NCBI RefSeq assembly: GCF_954871325.1
Contig: NC_088779.1
Coordinates: 23,376,846-23,440,845, forward strand
DNA: 64,000 bases
DNA from: Gordionus sp. m RMFG-2023
Lineage: Eukaryota > Nematomorpha > Gordioida > Chordodea > Parachordodidae
Direction of reading: 5' to 3'
Shown here: positions 46,350 to 58,100 of the stretch, in pieces
How the letters are laid out: the number at the start of each line of letters is the position of its first letter
Position numbering within the stretch: position 1 is the first letter of the stretch
Position numbers and translations under genes: made by a program
Notes under the pieces: model-generated
Databases searched by the model: none
What the model saw: only the letters and a program-made list of their open reading frames with translations
Told to the model about the DNA's origin: nothing

Positions 46350-46700
46350 GGAAACAGAAAAAGATGATTGTTTTAATTTGTAATGAGTAGAAATTTATAA
46401 GAAGGTGATTTTTTTTAAAACAAAAAATGAGTTAACAAATGTGCAGAAGTTGTGAATATTGGTGAATTGGTGGACAATTTAGCAGTGAAGTAAAAAATAA
46501 ACCGAAAAAAAATGAGTTGATGGAACCAAATATATTTATGAGATGAAGATCGACTATCATATGCAATGAGTTTCTTTATAATCAAATAAAGGGCTAAAAA
46601 ATGTTGGAATGCAAATAAACACTGATTGTGGTAATGGATAGATTAATTACTCGCGTGAAAGAAATTGCGGGAAGTAGAAAACTCAATGAAGATTACGGAG
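45840..46700. other. Purine-rich tract on the plus strand
   Basis: Roughly 850 bp in which the plus strand is dominated by A and G with few C, including recurring GTGGTGGA, GTGAATGAA and GAGTTGA-like words. It could be a degenerate tandem repeat or relic. It runs into the coding-like relic at 46620-47430. Confidence 0.4.
46293..46349. repeat. (GAAA)n microsatellite
   Basis: About 14 uninterrupted GAAA units inside the purine-rich tract. Confidence 0.95.
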
Positions 46701-47430
46701 GTAAATCATTCACCTTGAGCCTGATAAAGAATATTCGATCATGATCGATGCAGCAATTTCCCATTCATCAGCGAAACTATTGAGAATTTGGGAAGGATTG
46801 ACAACGACCATACGATCAGAGATATTTGAAGGAAGATAAATTGATGTATTTCTTGTTGAAATATTATGGAATTCTATATTATTTGGGAAAAAAATCGAAT
46901 GGGATAACAAAATAAGTGGGAATTAATAATAAATTAGTGATAAAAACTTAAAATTTATGGAAGACGGAATATTTGACATGATTGAGAATAGCCACAATGA
47001 ATTTGATGTCTGTATTTATATTTCGAAGTTACAAGTAGGGAAAATTCGCGATATTTTGCTATAAAATTTTATTAGGAGGTAATTTTCTAGCCCAAAGACG
47101 CATAGGGAATTCATAACAAGAACGAATCCAACGGTGTCCTCTTATGGAGCGACACATTGATTGACTCTTATGGGGGCGTTTAAGTAATATCTTCGGCATA
47201 AAACATATAGACGGCTATGGATATAGTTATACCAAACACTTTGCAAATATAAAAATGAGGCAACTCACTGAAGCTACTGAGTGCAAACCTTAGAACCTTG
47301 GATTAAGGAACGATAATTATGGAAGTCCGAAGAAGCAGGTTACCGTATCAGGAGATTTAAGCGCAGACAAAGCTACCGAAGGGTGGAAAAACATAACGGA
47401 TATTTGGAGGAACGTATAGAAAAATAAGTG
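46620..47430. pseudogene. Unrecognised coding-like relic
   Basis: Less AT-rich than its surroundings, with short open stretches on both strands. On the plus strand one reads YSYTKHFANIKMRQLTEATE and, further on, VTVSGDLSADKATEGW; the latter resembles VIIAGDLSEGKD in the transportin-1 intron (about 2130-2175). Probably a decayed repeat of unknown family, now broken throughout. I cannot say whether it came from a retroelement. Confidence 0.3.
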
Positions 47431-47895
47431 ATACTTTCATATTATAGGTGGAGATATTTTAGTTACTTGAAGTGGGGGGGGGGGTGTTATAGGATTATCT
47501 TAAGGATTAATCTTGCTTTGTATTTGCATAAAATATATAATTTTTTAAAAATTATTTTGTTTAATATTTATAAAGTCGCCATCGCGTGATTTCTTTGCCC
47601 CCAAAAAAAATATAAAAAGGAATGAAATTATATAATTTTGCTTTTAAATAGTTTTGTTTTATTTTTTTATATAGATATATATTTTATTGGCCAATAAAAT
47701 TAGCAATTTATATAAGAAAATTTTATATTAGTCGTAGAGTTGTGTGAAGAAATTGTATGAGTTATGATATAGCTTTGGGGATTTATTTTATCCATATTTT
47801 CACAAAAATGAGTAAAGTTTCACTCTTTTTTGAATTTTGTTCAGTGGCTTCGAGGGAAAACGTCGGAAATTTTATTTTAGCCCTCCCAACTAGTG

Positions 47896-48115
47896 TTGTT
47901 AAATGACCCGTTTTAAGTCAGATTTTTAAAAACGGCTAACTCAATATTTCATCCAAAATAATATTACGCAAGCCTGAAGATTTTATTTGTAGAAGGAACA
48001 ACAAAGGTTTGGACATCTATTAGCGAAATCTTGAGGCTTAGGCAATATTTTTCTGGCTAAAATATTGAGTTAGACGTTTTTAAAAATCGGCTCAAAACGA
48101 GCCGTTTAACAACAC
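47896..48115. mobile_element. Family A palindromic element, most complete copy
   Basis: Ends TGTTGTTAAATGACCCGTTT and CGAGCCGTTTAACAACA. The left arm TTTTTAAAAACGGCTAACTC is mirrored by GAGTTAGACGTTTTTAAAAA on the right. The arms extend inward through AATATTACGCAAGCCTGAAG and its inverted counterpart, leaving a short centre. About 220 bp, a near-complete palindrome without coding capacity. Confidence 0.8.
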
Positions 48116-48317
48116 TACTCCCCGACCCGAAGTTTTTAATTGAAAAATAGAAAATTGTATAAAATAAAATAAAAATTCTTAAATTGCTTTATTCTATTTT
48201 AAATCATCATTTCATTCTCCGAGCTCAAATTTTTAAAATGATTTAAGCTTAAAGAGAAATTAAAGCACGATCACAATCTAATTTAAAAAAAATATTCTTA
48301 GGCAGGGATCAATTAAT

Positions 48318-48596
48318 AATAATACCTAGACTGACTATGCATTCATTAAAGTGTACATCAATAAAAACAGCTGGGGAGGCCATTTTGGTTGCCCATATTA
48401 TTATTAAAAATTTTAAACGAGAGGAATTACCTCGATTCATCCAGCGAGATAATAAAGTTATGAATTTAATAGTCGTTTTTAGCATGAAAATAATTACTAT
48501 ATGGGTTACCAAAATGGAGGGTCCAGCTGACTTGCATTTACCGACACTTTCAAATGCATTATTATGAATGCATCGTCAATCTAGGTATTATTATAT
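48318..48596. mobile_element. Family B inverted-repeat element, complete
   Basis: The left end AATACCTAGACTGACTATGC is mirrored by GCATCGTCAATCTAGGTATT on the right. The interior includes GGGAGGCCATTTTGGTTGCC and its inverted relative GGTTACCAAAATGGAGGGTC, so the element is palindromic beyond its ends. Short ORFs here on both strands are by-products of the palindrome. Downstream of the ENPP gene. Confidence 0.75.
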
Positions 48597-49134
48597 ATCA
48601 TTGGCCAGGATACGCTGTAGGGTGAAAATTCTATCTTATTCCCGATTGAAAGATGGGTTGAGAATGGTAGCTATTATATGTTATGGACGTAACCATATAA
48701 ATTAATTTTTTTTTATTGATTTATCGAAATTCATTATTCGTTAAAAAAATTAAGGTTACGTTTAATCACAGGTAATCCAAAAGAAGGCTTCTACCTTCGA
48801 CAGAGAATATCAACTGAAATCTGTCGTTCTAACTGCATATCCATACATGGCTCATTAAGCCCCGTCGATCATATGTAATTAAATGTTTAATTACTATTTT
48901 ATTTAATATTGTTTTTATATAAATTTTATTTTACAAATAGTTAAAAATATAGTGTACGGATATCATTTTTATTACTCATTAATATAAGTCATAACAATAA
49001 ATTTATTTGCTAATATTTCAACCAATATTTATGGATATTACATAATAATTTTTTTTATGATGAATTATAGTTCGATTATTACAATTTGTGAAATTTGGGG
49101 AAATCTAAAAATCTAAGTTTAAATTTTCTCCTAA

Positions 49135-52100
49135 TTATTTTTCGAGATTGAGATAGAAATGATTTATTAATTTGATTCGATCAGTTTCTGGGTATTTGAG
49201 GAAAAAGTTAAGCCCGGTCAAAAGCTCGATGTCTTTGATTTTGGCGTAGTTTTTCTTTATATACAATTCAACGGTCTAAATAAATTTTTTTATTTAAATA
49301 ATAAAAAAACAATTATGATGGTGTAAAGCATTATCTATAATTTTTATGCCATTTATACCTCACAATTTTCTGTTTCTTTGGTATGTGGTATTACGAAGCT
49401 ATTAATTACTACGTTTCTGGCTTGGCATTGACCAACTGACCCATCTTTACAATATAGAGTCATGACGAAAAAGTGTGATGGGATCAATATGCGTTTTCCA
49501 TCGACATAACTATTATATTTGGTTATGTTATATTCATTTAAAGCGATATGGCTTCTATTCCCCCCCCCCTTTTTCTTATATAATCAATTCTCAATTAATT
49601 ATCATATAAAATACGAAATTCAAAAGATTTCCAGAAAACCCATATAAAGATATATTATATGATGTATATTATCGTTTTTACCTAGGTACGCTAGCTATAT
49701 TATCTCTCAAACTATCACCGTTGTGATCAAAAATGGGCCCGACTATAACGATAGCGTTTCTTTTGATGGCAACATCGGTCATCGCGCTCATAACGCCACT
49801 CCAAATATTGTTGTAAAAATCTTCATACACGTATACTACATTACTCATGATATTCGATGAGTCGCCACCTTAATATTGTCATATTTTTCGAAAATGAGGT
49901 TATATGGATGGGAAATATTAGGGGTGGGCGCGGTCCGAAAAATGGAAATTCTTGAAAAGGCCAAGAAGAAGTTGCCATGTCCTGAAATGTTTTTCATGAA
50001 GGAAAAACGATATAAATTTGTATAATTTTAAGTTTTTTAAAAAAGTCGGATGAGGCCAACCTCTAAATATACTATATATGAATCAAATAATTATTCTACA
50101 ATATAAAAATTGTTCATTTAATTTAAATATGTATATAAATTGAAGTTTCTCGAGTTTCGATTCGTGATCAAAAAATGTATTAAAGCTTTGTCCTAAATAT
50201 TTTGAAAAAAACCCCAAAATTTATAAATTTTCGCAAATTCATAAAATTATGAAACATGCCCGAAATCTTCAATTATTTTTTTCACAAAAAACACAAAAAA
50301 AAACGAGAATAAAATAAGAAAAATAACAAACTTTAATATTACTTGCTAGTTTTTTCATAAAAATTACTCAAAATAAATAAATTATTGAAATTTTTTATTT
50401 GAATTTATTTAATTTCTATTGTTTTTGTTAAGAAAAATAAATTTTTGTAAATGACGAATTTATTTTTACATAAATAATAGCTTATGTTATATAAATTTAT
50501 TTATTTATATTTTTTATTTAGGACACACACAGCATAAGGAAAGAATAATAAAATGACTTAATTTGGTAATTAAATTTGCATTATCAATACCATTATAAAG
50601 CTTCAGAGGAATCAAATTTGAATTTGATCTATCCTTTAAGTTTGATTGAAGACTGCACGACGAAGACTGAAGATCAGAAGATAATCTATTATCCATGCTG
50701 ATGCATTTTCCAGATGTCTAAGTAAATTAGATATATAATATAATTATATGTTATAGTCAATTCGCGTATTTTATAAAAAGGACTCAAAAATTCATTATCA
50801 AATTGTATCGAAATGTATAAGATAAATATTCTTAGGGATGTAAATCATAACGGTTCGTTCCGATTTCGTGGTTAAAAAATTATGAATTATAGTTGCTATT
50901 TTAAAAAATTATTAACTTATTAATTTTTCCTTCAAATTCTTCCCTATAGTGATATATTGTATACATTTTAAGAAAAGAGAAGGGAGTAGGGGTATGTGGG
51001 GGGGGGGTTTTTATTAGCTTAAGACGATATTTATGAGAACAGGAAATTTACGATGGAGAGAGTACCCCCTTCTCTGGTTATGCGCCTGAATGACAAATGA
51101 TTAAATTTTATTCAAAAAATGATCCCAATAATTCAAAAATTCGATCGAATAATTCAAATATTCGATCAAATTATTCAAATATTTAATAAAATTATTTGAA
51201 AATTAGAATTCGAATACAACTAATTAGTCGAATAAATGAATAATTCGAATAATTCGTCGAATAGACAAATTCGAATTATTTGTTTTATTCGAAATGAATA
51301 GAATATTTGATTCGTTTTTGAATAGGCTTAATGTAAAGTAATGAAAAATATGGCAAAAATTTATCCACTTTATCGCGTAAATTTAGCGTGTTTTGTAAAT
51401 TTTAACAAAAATATAATTTTGATTCTCTAAAATCATACAATTCTATAAGACATCACACATACTAAACCAATAAACCTCCCTCCTCCCCTTCAAAATTTTT
51501 ACTCTTTACACCTTTTATATTTTACCCCCTTTCCCCCATTTATCATCCTCCTAACAAATCAAAATTAAAACATCCCCTTCCCCCATTTTATTCAAGACAA
51601 CAAAGTGGTCACAACTACCACACCACCCCTCAAATTTTCACGACGACTTTACGCCAAACCTCCCCCCCCCCCCCCACCCCGAGAAAAACGGTTAATAATG
51701 ATTATTGAAAAAATAATATTAAAACCTGTTTATTTCCATCTATATAAATGATATGGAGATACATAAATTGATATATTTTTTATTTTTGAGATATATTTTT
51801 TATTTTTGAGATACATTCAATGACATGTAATAATACCTAGAGCTAGACTGATGATGCATTCATTATAAAAGTTTACATCAATGTAAACGGCTGGGGATGC
51901 CATTTTGATTACCCATAACATTATTAAAAATTTGTCTGACGCAAACTTTATTAGAGAACTGACTGATCATCGAGATAATAAGGAAGCATCAATTTAATAG
52001 TAGTTTTTAACATGAGAATAATTACTATATGGGTTACCAAAATGGCGTGTCCAGCTGATTTGCATTCAATGACGCTTTCAAATGTATTATTGTGAATGCA

Positions 52101-55100
52101 TCGTCAGTCTAGATGATATAATATGTAATTGGATATATTTCGATAACTTCAATTTTTCTTTTTTCTTTTGTCAATCATTTTATTTTATGACAAACTTTTT
52201 CAAAAATATAGAGAAATAAAAAGGAAGTATAACCCTGCATTAACTGTTAGCGCGTATTCGCGGCATAATATACAAAATATGATATAACAATCTTTAATAT
52301 ACTTTGAGAAAAAAAATATCAAAACCTGTTTATTGTATTTTTGTTTGGGCAAATAAGAGGCGAATAAGGGGTAGTTATTATCTTGATCGTACCCTATGAT
52401 GTAATCATTTTCGGGTAAAATGGACACCGTGGCTAAATTTGATTTCGGAATTTCAAAAGCGGCATTGGTCTTGAGCGATTGTATATTACTGGGAGGGGAA
52501 GAATCTGCCCTCGTATTGCCTCCGTACGATGCCTTTATAATTTTATGCGTGAACGATAAATATAAACTTTCATTTATAGGATTTAAATTGTATAGTGGAG
52601 TTCGAGTCTCGAGTATACTACAAGAAATTTCTTTTAAATTGTTTATATCGATCTTAAAATTTTTTTGCTATAATATAAAATGATATAATGCATTGGTTGG
52701 TATGAGATTTGTTTGACTCCCTAGAAAATAATAAATCAATAAAATTATTTCTTTTAAAAATAAGGTGAGAAAACCTTGTAAACATAAATAATCGAGCTAA
52801 CAATAAGAGAGTTTAAAAAACAAACAGAAAATATTCTAATAAAGTTCCTTGAAATCCCGATGTCATAATTTATATTTAAACCTGACAACATTTACTGTCC
52901 CCTTTGAAAGCTGTTTTAAATCCACTGGGAGCCATAGTTCCGGCAACGCCAGACAAACTGTCATCGTCTTCGGATCCAAGCGCATCTTTCAAGCCTTCAG
53001 TTGGTTTTTTCTGTTAAAATTAGAATTGAATACGTTTTTGTATTATTACGCACTCTATGCCTATATTATACTTGCAATAACTTTGGATTTGAATAAAGGC
53101 GACATTATTATGAACAAATTATCATTAAATTGTATACCTTGTGATAAGTTTAAATTTGAGTGTGAAATATTTCTTATTCAATATTTTATTGGCTGTTTTT
53201 AAATATACAAGGGCTGTGCCGGTACTAAAATTTTTTTTAAAAAATAATACCCGAGCCTGGCGGTGCAAATGGTATTTCTACACAGGTCTCCTGATATATA
53301 TTATATCAGGGATAAGGGATAGTATATCACAATTTATTTTATTTAAAAAAAAAACCTTTTCCCGTTCTTTTTCAGCCTTTTTATCGGCTTCCACGTCGAT
53401 CAATTTCGTGTCGGCGGTTCCGTAATAATCATCCTCCGCTGGGTATTTGCTACCAACATCATCATCTTCAGTGGCCCTCTTCTTATAATAAATAGATCTT
53501 TTAATCTTTTTACTGTAATCATCGGAATCCGTTTCATAACCCTCGTCCTTGTAATTGTTTTCTCCATCGCCCTCCTTCACGCCAGATCGTAATCCGTAGT
53601 ATTTAACGGGCTGCAAATTGGGCGGTATAGGATTGTGAGGAATGGTTAAGGCGTCTGCTAATAATCCATAAGTTCCGTTATTGGGGGCTGGAGTGATACC
53701 AAGTAAGGCTAGAAAAAAAGAAAAAAGAAGTATATATTGAAAATCTAAGCATATTTTTAAAAATTCACATTAATTTTATATTATTTAGCTAATATGTTTT
53801 TTTTTAAAAAAAATTTCTTTTAAAATTAGAGTCATTACATTTCGAAAAAATATACCTGTCATCAAATTATATAGCTCGATGCTTTGAAACGGCAATATTT
53901 TGGATTTCTTTTTAAAGTGTGCTCCATAAGCCATAAATAAGCCCTATAAATATCAGTGATTTAACAAATAAATAGATTTAAATTATTAACATAATATCAC
54001 GAATACATAATGTATAACTAAAAAAATATTATTTCCAATAAAGACCTTGTAAAAAGTCAAAAAAATTTATAAATTAATTAAAATGTCACGTAAAAACTTA
54101 AACCTTTATATAATAGATTTACTCAATTCAATCTATCTTATAGGTCGGCAAAAGGATTTTACCAGTTAAGTTAGGCCCAAAACTTTAAAATGATATTGAT
54201 TTTTCTGGCCCATTGCCCATTTAATCATTTTTTTCGTCTATTTTACCAGACGTATAGCCATAAATCATGGAGAAGAAAGAGGGGGGGGGGAATAATTTTT
54301 ATTAAAAAAATTGCCCATTTAATCATTTTTTTCGTCTATTTTACCAGACGTATAGCCATAAATCATGGAGAAGAGAGAGGGGGGGGAATAATTTTTATTA
54401 AAAAAATTCTAAAATTTGTTTTTAATTATTGAACATCTAAAATTTCGTAAATTTGTGACTATAAAATATTGACAAATTGCTAATATCTAAACAATAGATT
54501 CTAAATATATGTACAAAAATACTATTATAAAATATTAAAGGTGTACAACCGGCATATAACTTCGAATATGTAGTTTCGGCTAAAACCCAGCTTAGCCATT
54601 TTTAGGGCTAAAAATGGAGTCCTTACCCAAACCACTAATCACTTATAAAATAAATGCTTGCTAAAAAATTTGTACAAAAATATCAATCATTAAATTATAA
54701 GAATCACTTAGAACTTTATTTAAAAATTAATATATATATATATATTAAAAATTTACATATAAATCAATATCAAAAAAGAACTTGAAAAATATTTAAAAAA
54801 AAGAACAAATATTGGAAACTCAAGGCGGCTTGCCCAAATGAGCAGGATGATGTAGCTATGATGGGGACAAAGTGGTTATCACCCATCAGGTAAGAATATT
54901 TTTGATATTTTAATGACTCAGCCTGGAGAAAAGGGTCATTATTGTATATTAATAGAAGGTCCAAGGTGGTCTATGCAAGTAAAATTACAGACCAAGAGTT
55001 TGCCAGCCAGATACGGGGAATATAGTTTTGCCGTCAGAACATTTTTTATCTCTACTGAAGGTGGGTTAAAGAATGCACAGAGATTTGCATTATTGAGAAA

Positions 55101-58100
55101 TAGTGGCAATAAGTGTTAATTTGTTGTGTCAATCAATTTTCGATAATATTATATATAGATTAATTACGCTAAAATATTTTTAACAAATATTGCACATAAA
55201 CCGACAACATATTAACAAAAAAAATATGTGAAATATTCTTCGTGACTGAGCTAATTTTTTTTGATAATTTTATCAATATTTGGGTGTCAATCTATTTTCG
55301 GAGATATCGTTACCTATGTAAGTTTTCATTCTTAAAGAATAAAATTTCTTTCTTTTGTACAAGTGATAAGGAATATAATGGTCAAAATATATAATAATTA
55401 TAATATATTTATTAGGAAAATATTCTTAGATAATTGGACTGTTTGATGAATCAATAAGATTTATATGATTTCAACCAAATCAATATATTTTTTGAAAGAG
55501 ATTGCATAAAACACTAGTATAATTAAATAATTTACTGATACTAATGCAAAGAAAATATCTCAACTATCGATTCCATTAAGACGTCTTCTTCTGAAAATAA
55601 GTCTTTTTCAGGTCCATCTGACAATTCATTAAGAGCACTTATAAATGTTTCTCTAACCTCAAAAAATCAGGTTGATAACGAAAACTTTAAAATAAATATT
55701 TTAATTATCTGCATTTTTTGGCTCCGGTGACCCGCTGGCTACGCGCTTGCATCACACACTGTATAATTTTTCAACTTAAATAAAAACCATATTTATGACT
55801 TTTAAGTTTTAAATTATACATTATTATGTATAAACATATTTTACAATTAGGTGTAGTAAATATATTTTACAATTAGATATAATAAATTAGGGAAAAAATG
55901 GAGGACGCGTAAGGCATCTATTTGAGATAAAGGATATCAATAGTTATCCTAAAGGTTAATCATGCGTGCCTCATCAACCCCAATCTCTGCAGATGATTAC
56001 ATTTTTGTCTTATTAAATTTACTAATATTTCGTTATTAATAAGTTGACGCTTACTTAATCATTTATAACTTGGAATATCTGAAATAATAGATATGGAATT
56101 ATTATAACAAGTATATAAATATTAAATAGTAATAATAAAAAAATCAATTTTAAAATCTAACCTTTCAAATAAATCATGATGAGATTAATGTTCAAGCTTA
56201 GCTCTGAATCCTAACTTACAAATCAATAAATCCAAAAAAAAATTATTATTAAAATTTATTCAGGAGGAAAAATAATAATTATAAAAAAAGTCATATATAT
56301 ATATAACTAAACTTGCATGGTTTTTAAACCATCATCGTATCCGTGGCTACCTTTAAATTCTTCGCATGGAGGTGGCCTATTGCTGTATCTATTTTGTGAT
56401 AGTTTAAAAAAAATGGTATAATATAATATTGAAACCTTAATAAAATCATGATTGAAGGTCACTCTTTTTGGGCATGTTAAGGGAGAGAGTTTTATAGGAG
56501 AAAAAGATACCAGCACGGACACACCTGATTCCAAATCAGTGATGAGTCTGAATACAATCTTAGCCCATAGAATTCGGGTCGGCTGGACATTCTCTCAGAC
56601 TTGGGCGGATCGGGCCTGAAATTTAAATTTTATATCGGACCCCATATCAATATTTTAAATTATTTTGTTTTACTTGATGTTTTTATATAAATATTATTTC
56701 AAGAATAAATACAAATTATATATTTTTTTAAAATTTTCCTTCGTTGTTTAAATTTTTTTTTTCCGCTTTCGTTTCTTTTTCAACAGACCAATAAAAAAAA
56801 ATGTCGGATCAAAAAAATAAAATAAAAAAATACTTTAATTTGGATCAGTCAGACTAAAAATTTTTAAATTTTTCCATAGAAGGTCAGATAGAGAGCGCTA
56901 GTAAAAAGCAATAAATATTGGCTAAAATCCACCTTATCTAAATTCTCAATTACCCTAAACTTGTAGCAATTTGAAAAGACCTGTAAGTGATGAATTTCTT
57001 CAGTGATTTTGAAAACAAACAAAAATAAACAACTCTAAAATCAAAATGTCTAAATTCTTATGTCCAGACGTGGAAAAATTAACTAAAACGGCCTCCATAT
57101 TTTATCTTTTAGTTATTTAATTTAAATAATGAAAATCCATTTCATTTTTAAAATAAAATTTGCGTAAAAGTGCCAATTGATAAGGAGAATGAATTTTTTT
57201 CCAGAGAGATTGAATGGCTGGGAATCGGCTCATATTCACTTTAAATAAGTAGATCGGAGAGGAGATAGTTTTTATTGAAAGTTTCAAGTTATCTTAAAAT
57301 GTAGGTCTATATATTATTAATATTCGGAAATATTTTACAATTCATTCCTACAAAATATATTACCTAAACATATTACGCCCTTCCTTCATTTTGATGACTA
57401 AATCACCGATCCGATCATTATTACTGTAATGATGGCGTCTTGGAAAATCTTTTTTTTTAAAAACATCGTAAGATTTTGCTTGAGATTTAGGGCATCTTAC
57501 CTTTTCGAACAATTGTTCCGGCGTATCTATTTATTTTTTTTGGAGATGATAAATTACTTTTGTGTTTTACTATTGATTTACCCGTAATGTTTTAATTCAT
57601 TCGAGATTTAAAAATGTGAATTTCCGGTACTTTCCGATTTTAATATTCGAAATATTCCGTGAAGCTGGAAAGTTTTTAAAACCACGTTTTAGTATAATAC
57701 TAATATAAAATTAGATAACCAGAACGAAATCGAGTTTCTGTTTAGTTCTTGTTAGAACCTTAGCCCGAAATTCTGATTTACAGCGTTTTCCATTCCAAAG
57801 AAAAGTTGTTTTTATATAAATTGTCGAGAAAATTTTAAAGTTTATAAATATTTTTTTTACAATTCCATAAAAAAAAAATCTCTTTTAAATCATTGAATTG
57901 ACTTCTTGCAATCGTTTAAATTTTTTAAAATTATACTTATAAAATATTAATAAATATACATTTTGATTTGAATTTTTCGATCATCACACTGGGCCCGGCC
58001 AAAAATGACACGTGCCCAAGATCGGCAATTTTATCAAGATACACCAATCCACTGCAAGGACTTGAAGTTCCACCTTGTAATGCAAAAAAAAAGAAAGAAA

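Larger units (their letters stand above)
41181..49134. other. 8-kb spacer between two minus-strand genes
   Basis: No recognised gene. Contents, 5' to 3': a half family A element, degenerate ~60-bp direct repeats around 41590-41710, a possible hAT-like relic (43905-45500), a purine-biased tract with a (GAAA)n run (45840-46700), an unrecognised coding-like relic (46620-47430), a full family A copy and a full family B copy. The SLC6 promoter should lie at 41181-41400 but no distinct motif was seen. Confidence 0.6.

Noticed and set aside
48309-48567. Overlapping open frames on both strands at 48309-48512 and 48337-48567
   Set aside because: They coincide with the family B palindrome and arise from its inverted structure.
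53278-53616. The open frame at 53278-53616 as a separate acidic small protein
   Set aside because: It is part of ENPP exon 12 (53708-53356), continuous with TPAPNNGTYG of the ENPP family; the rest is read-through into the intron.
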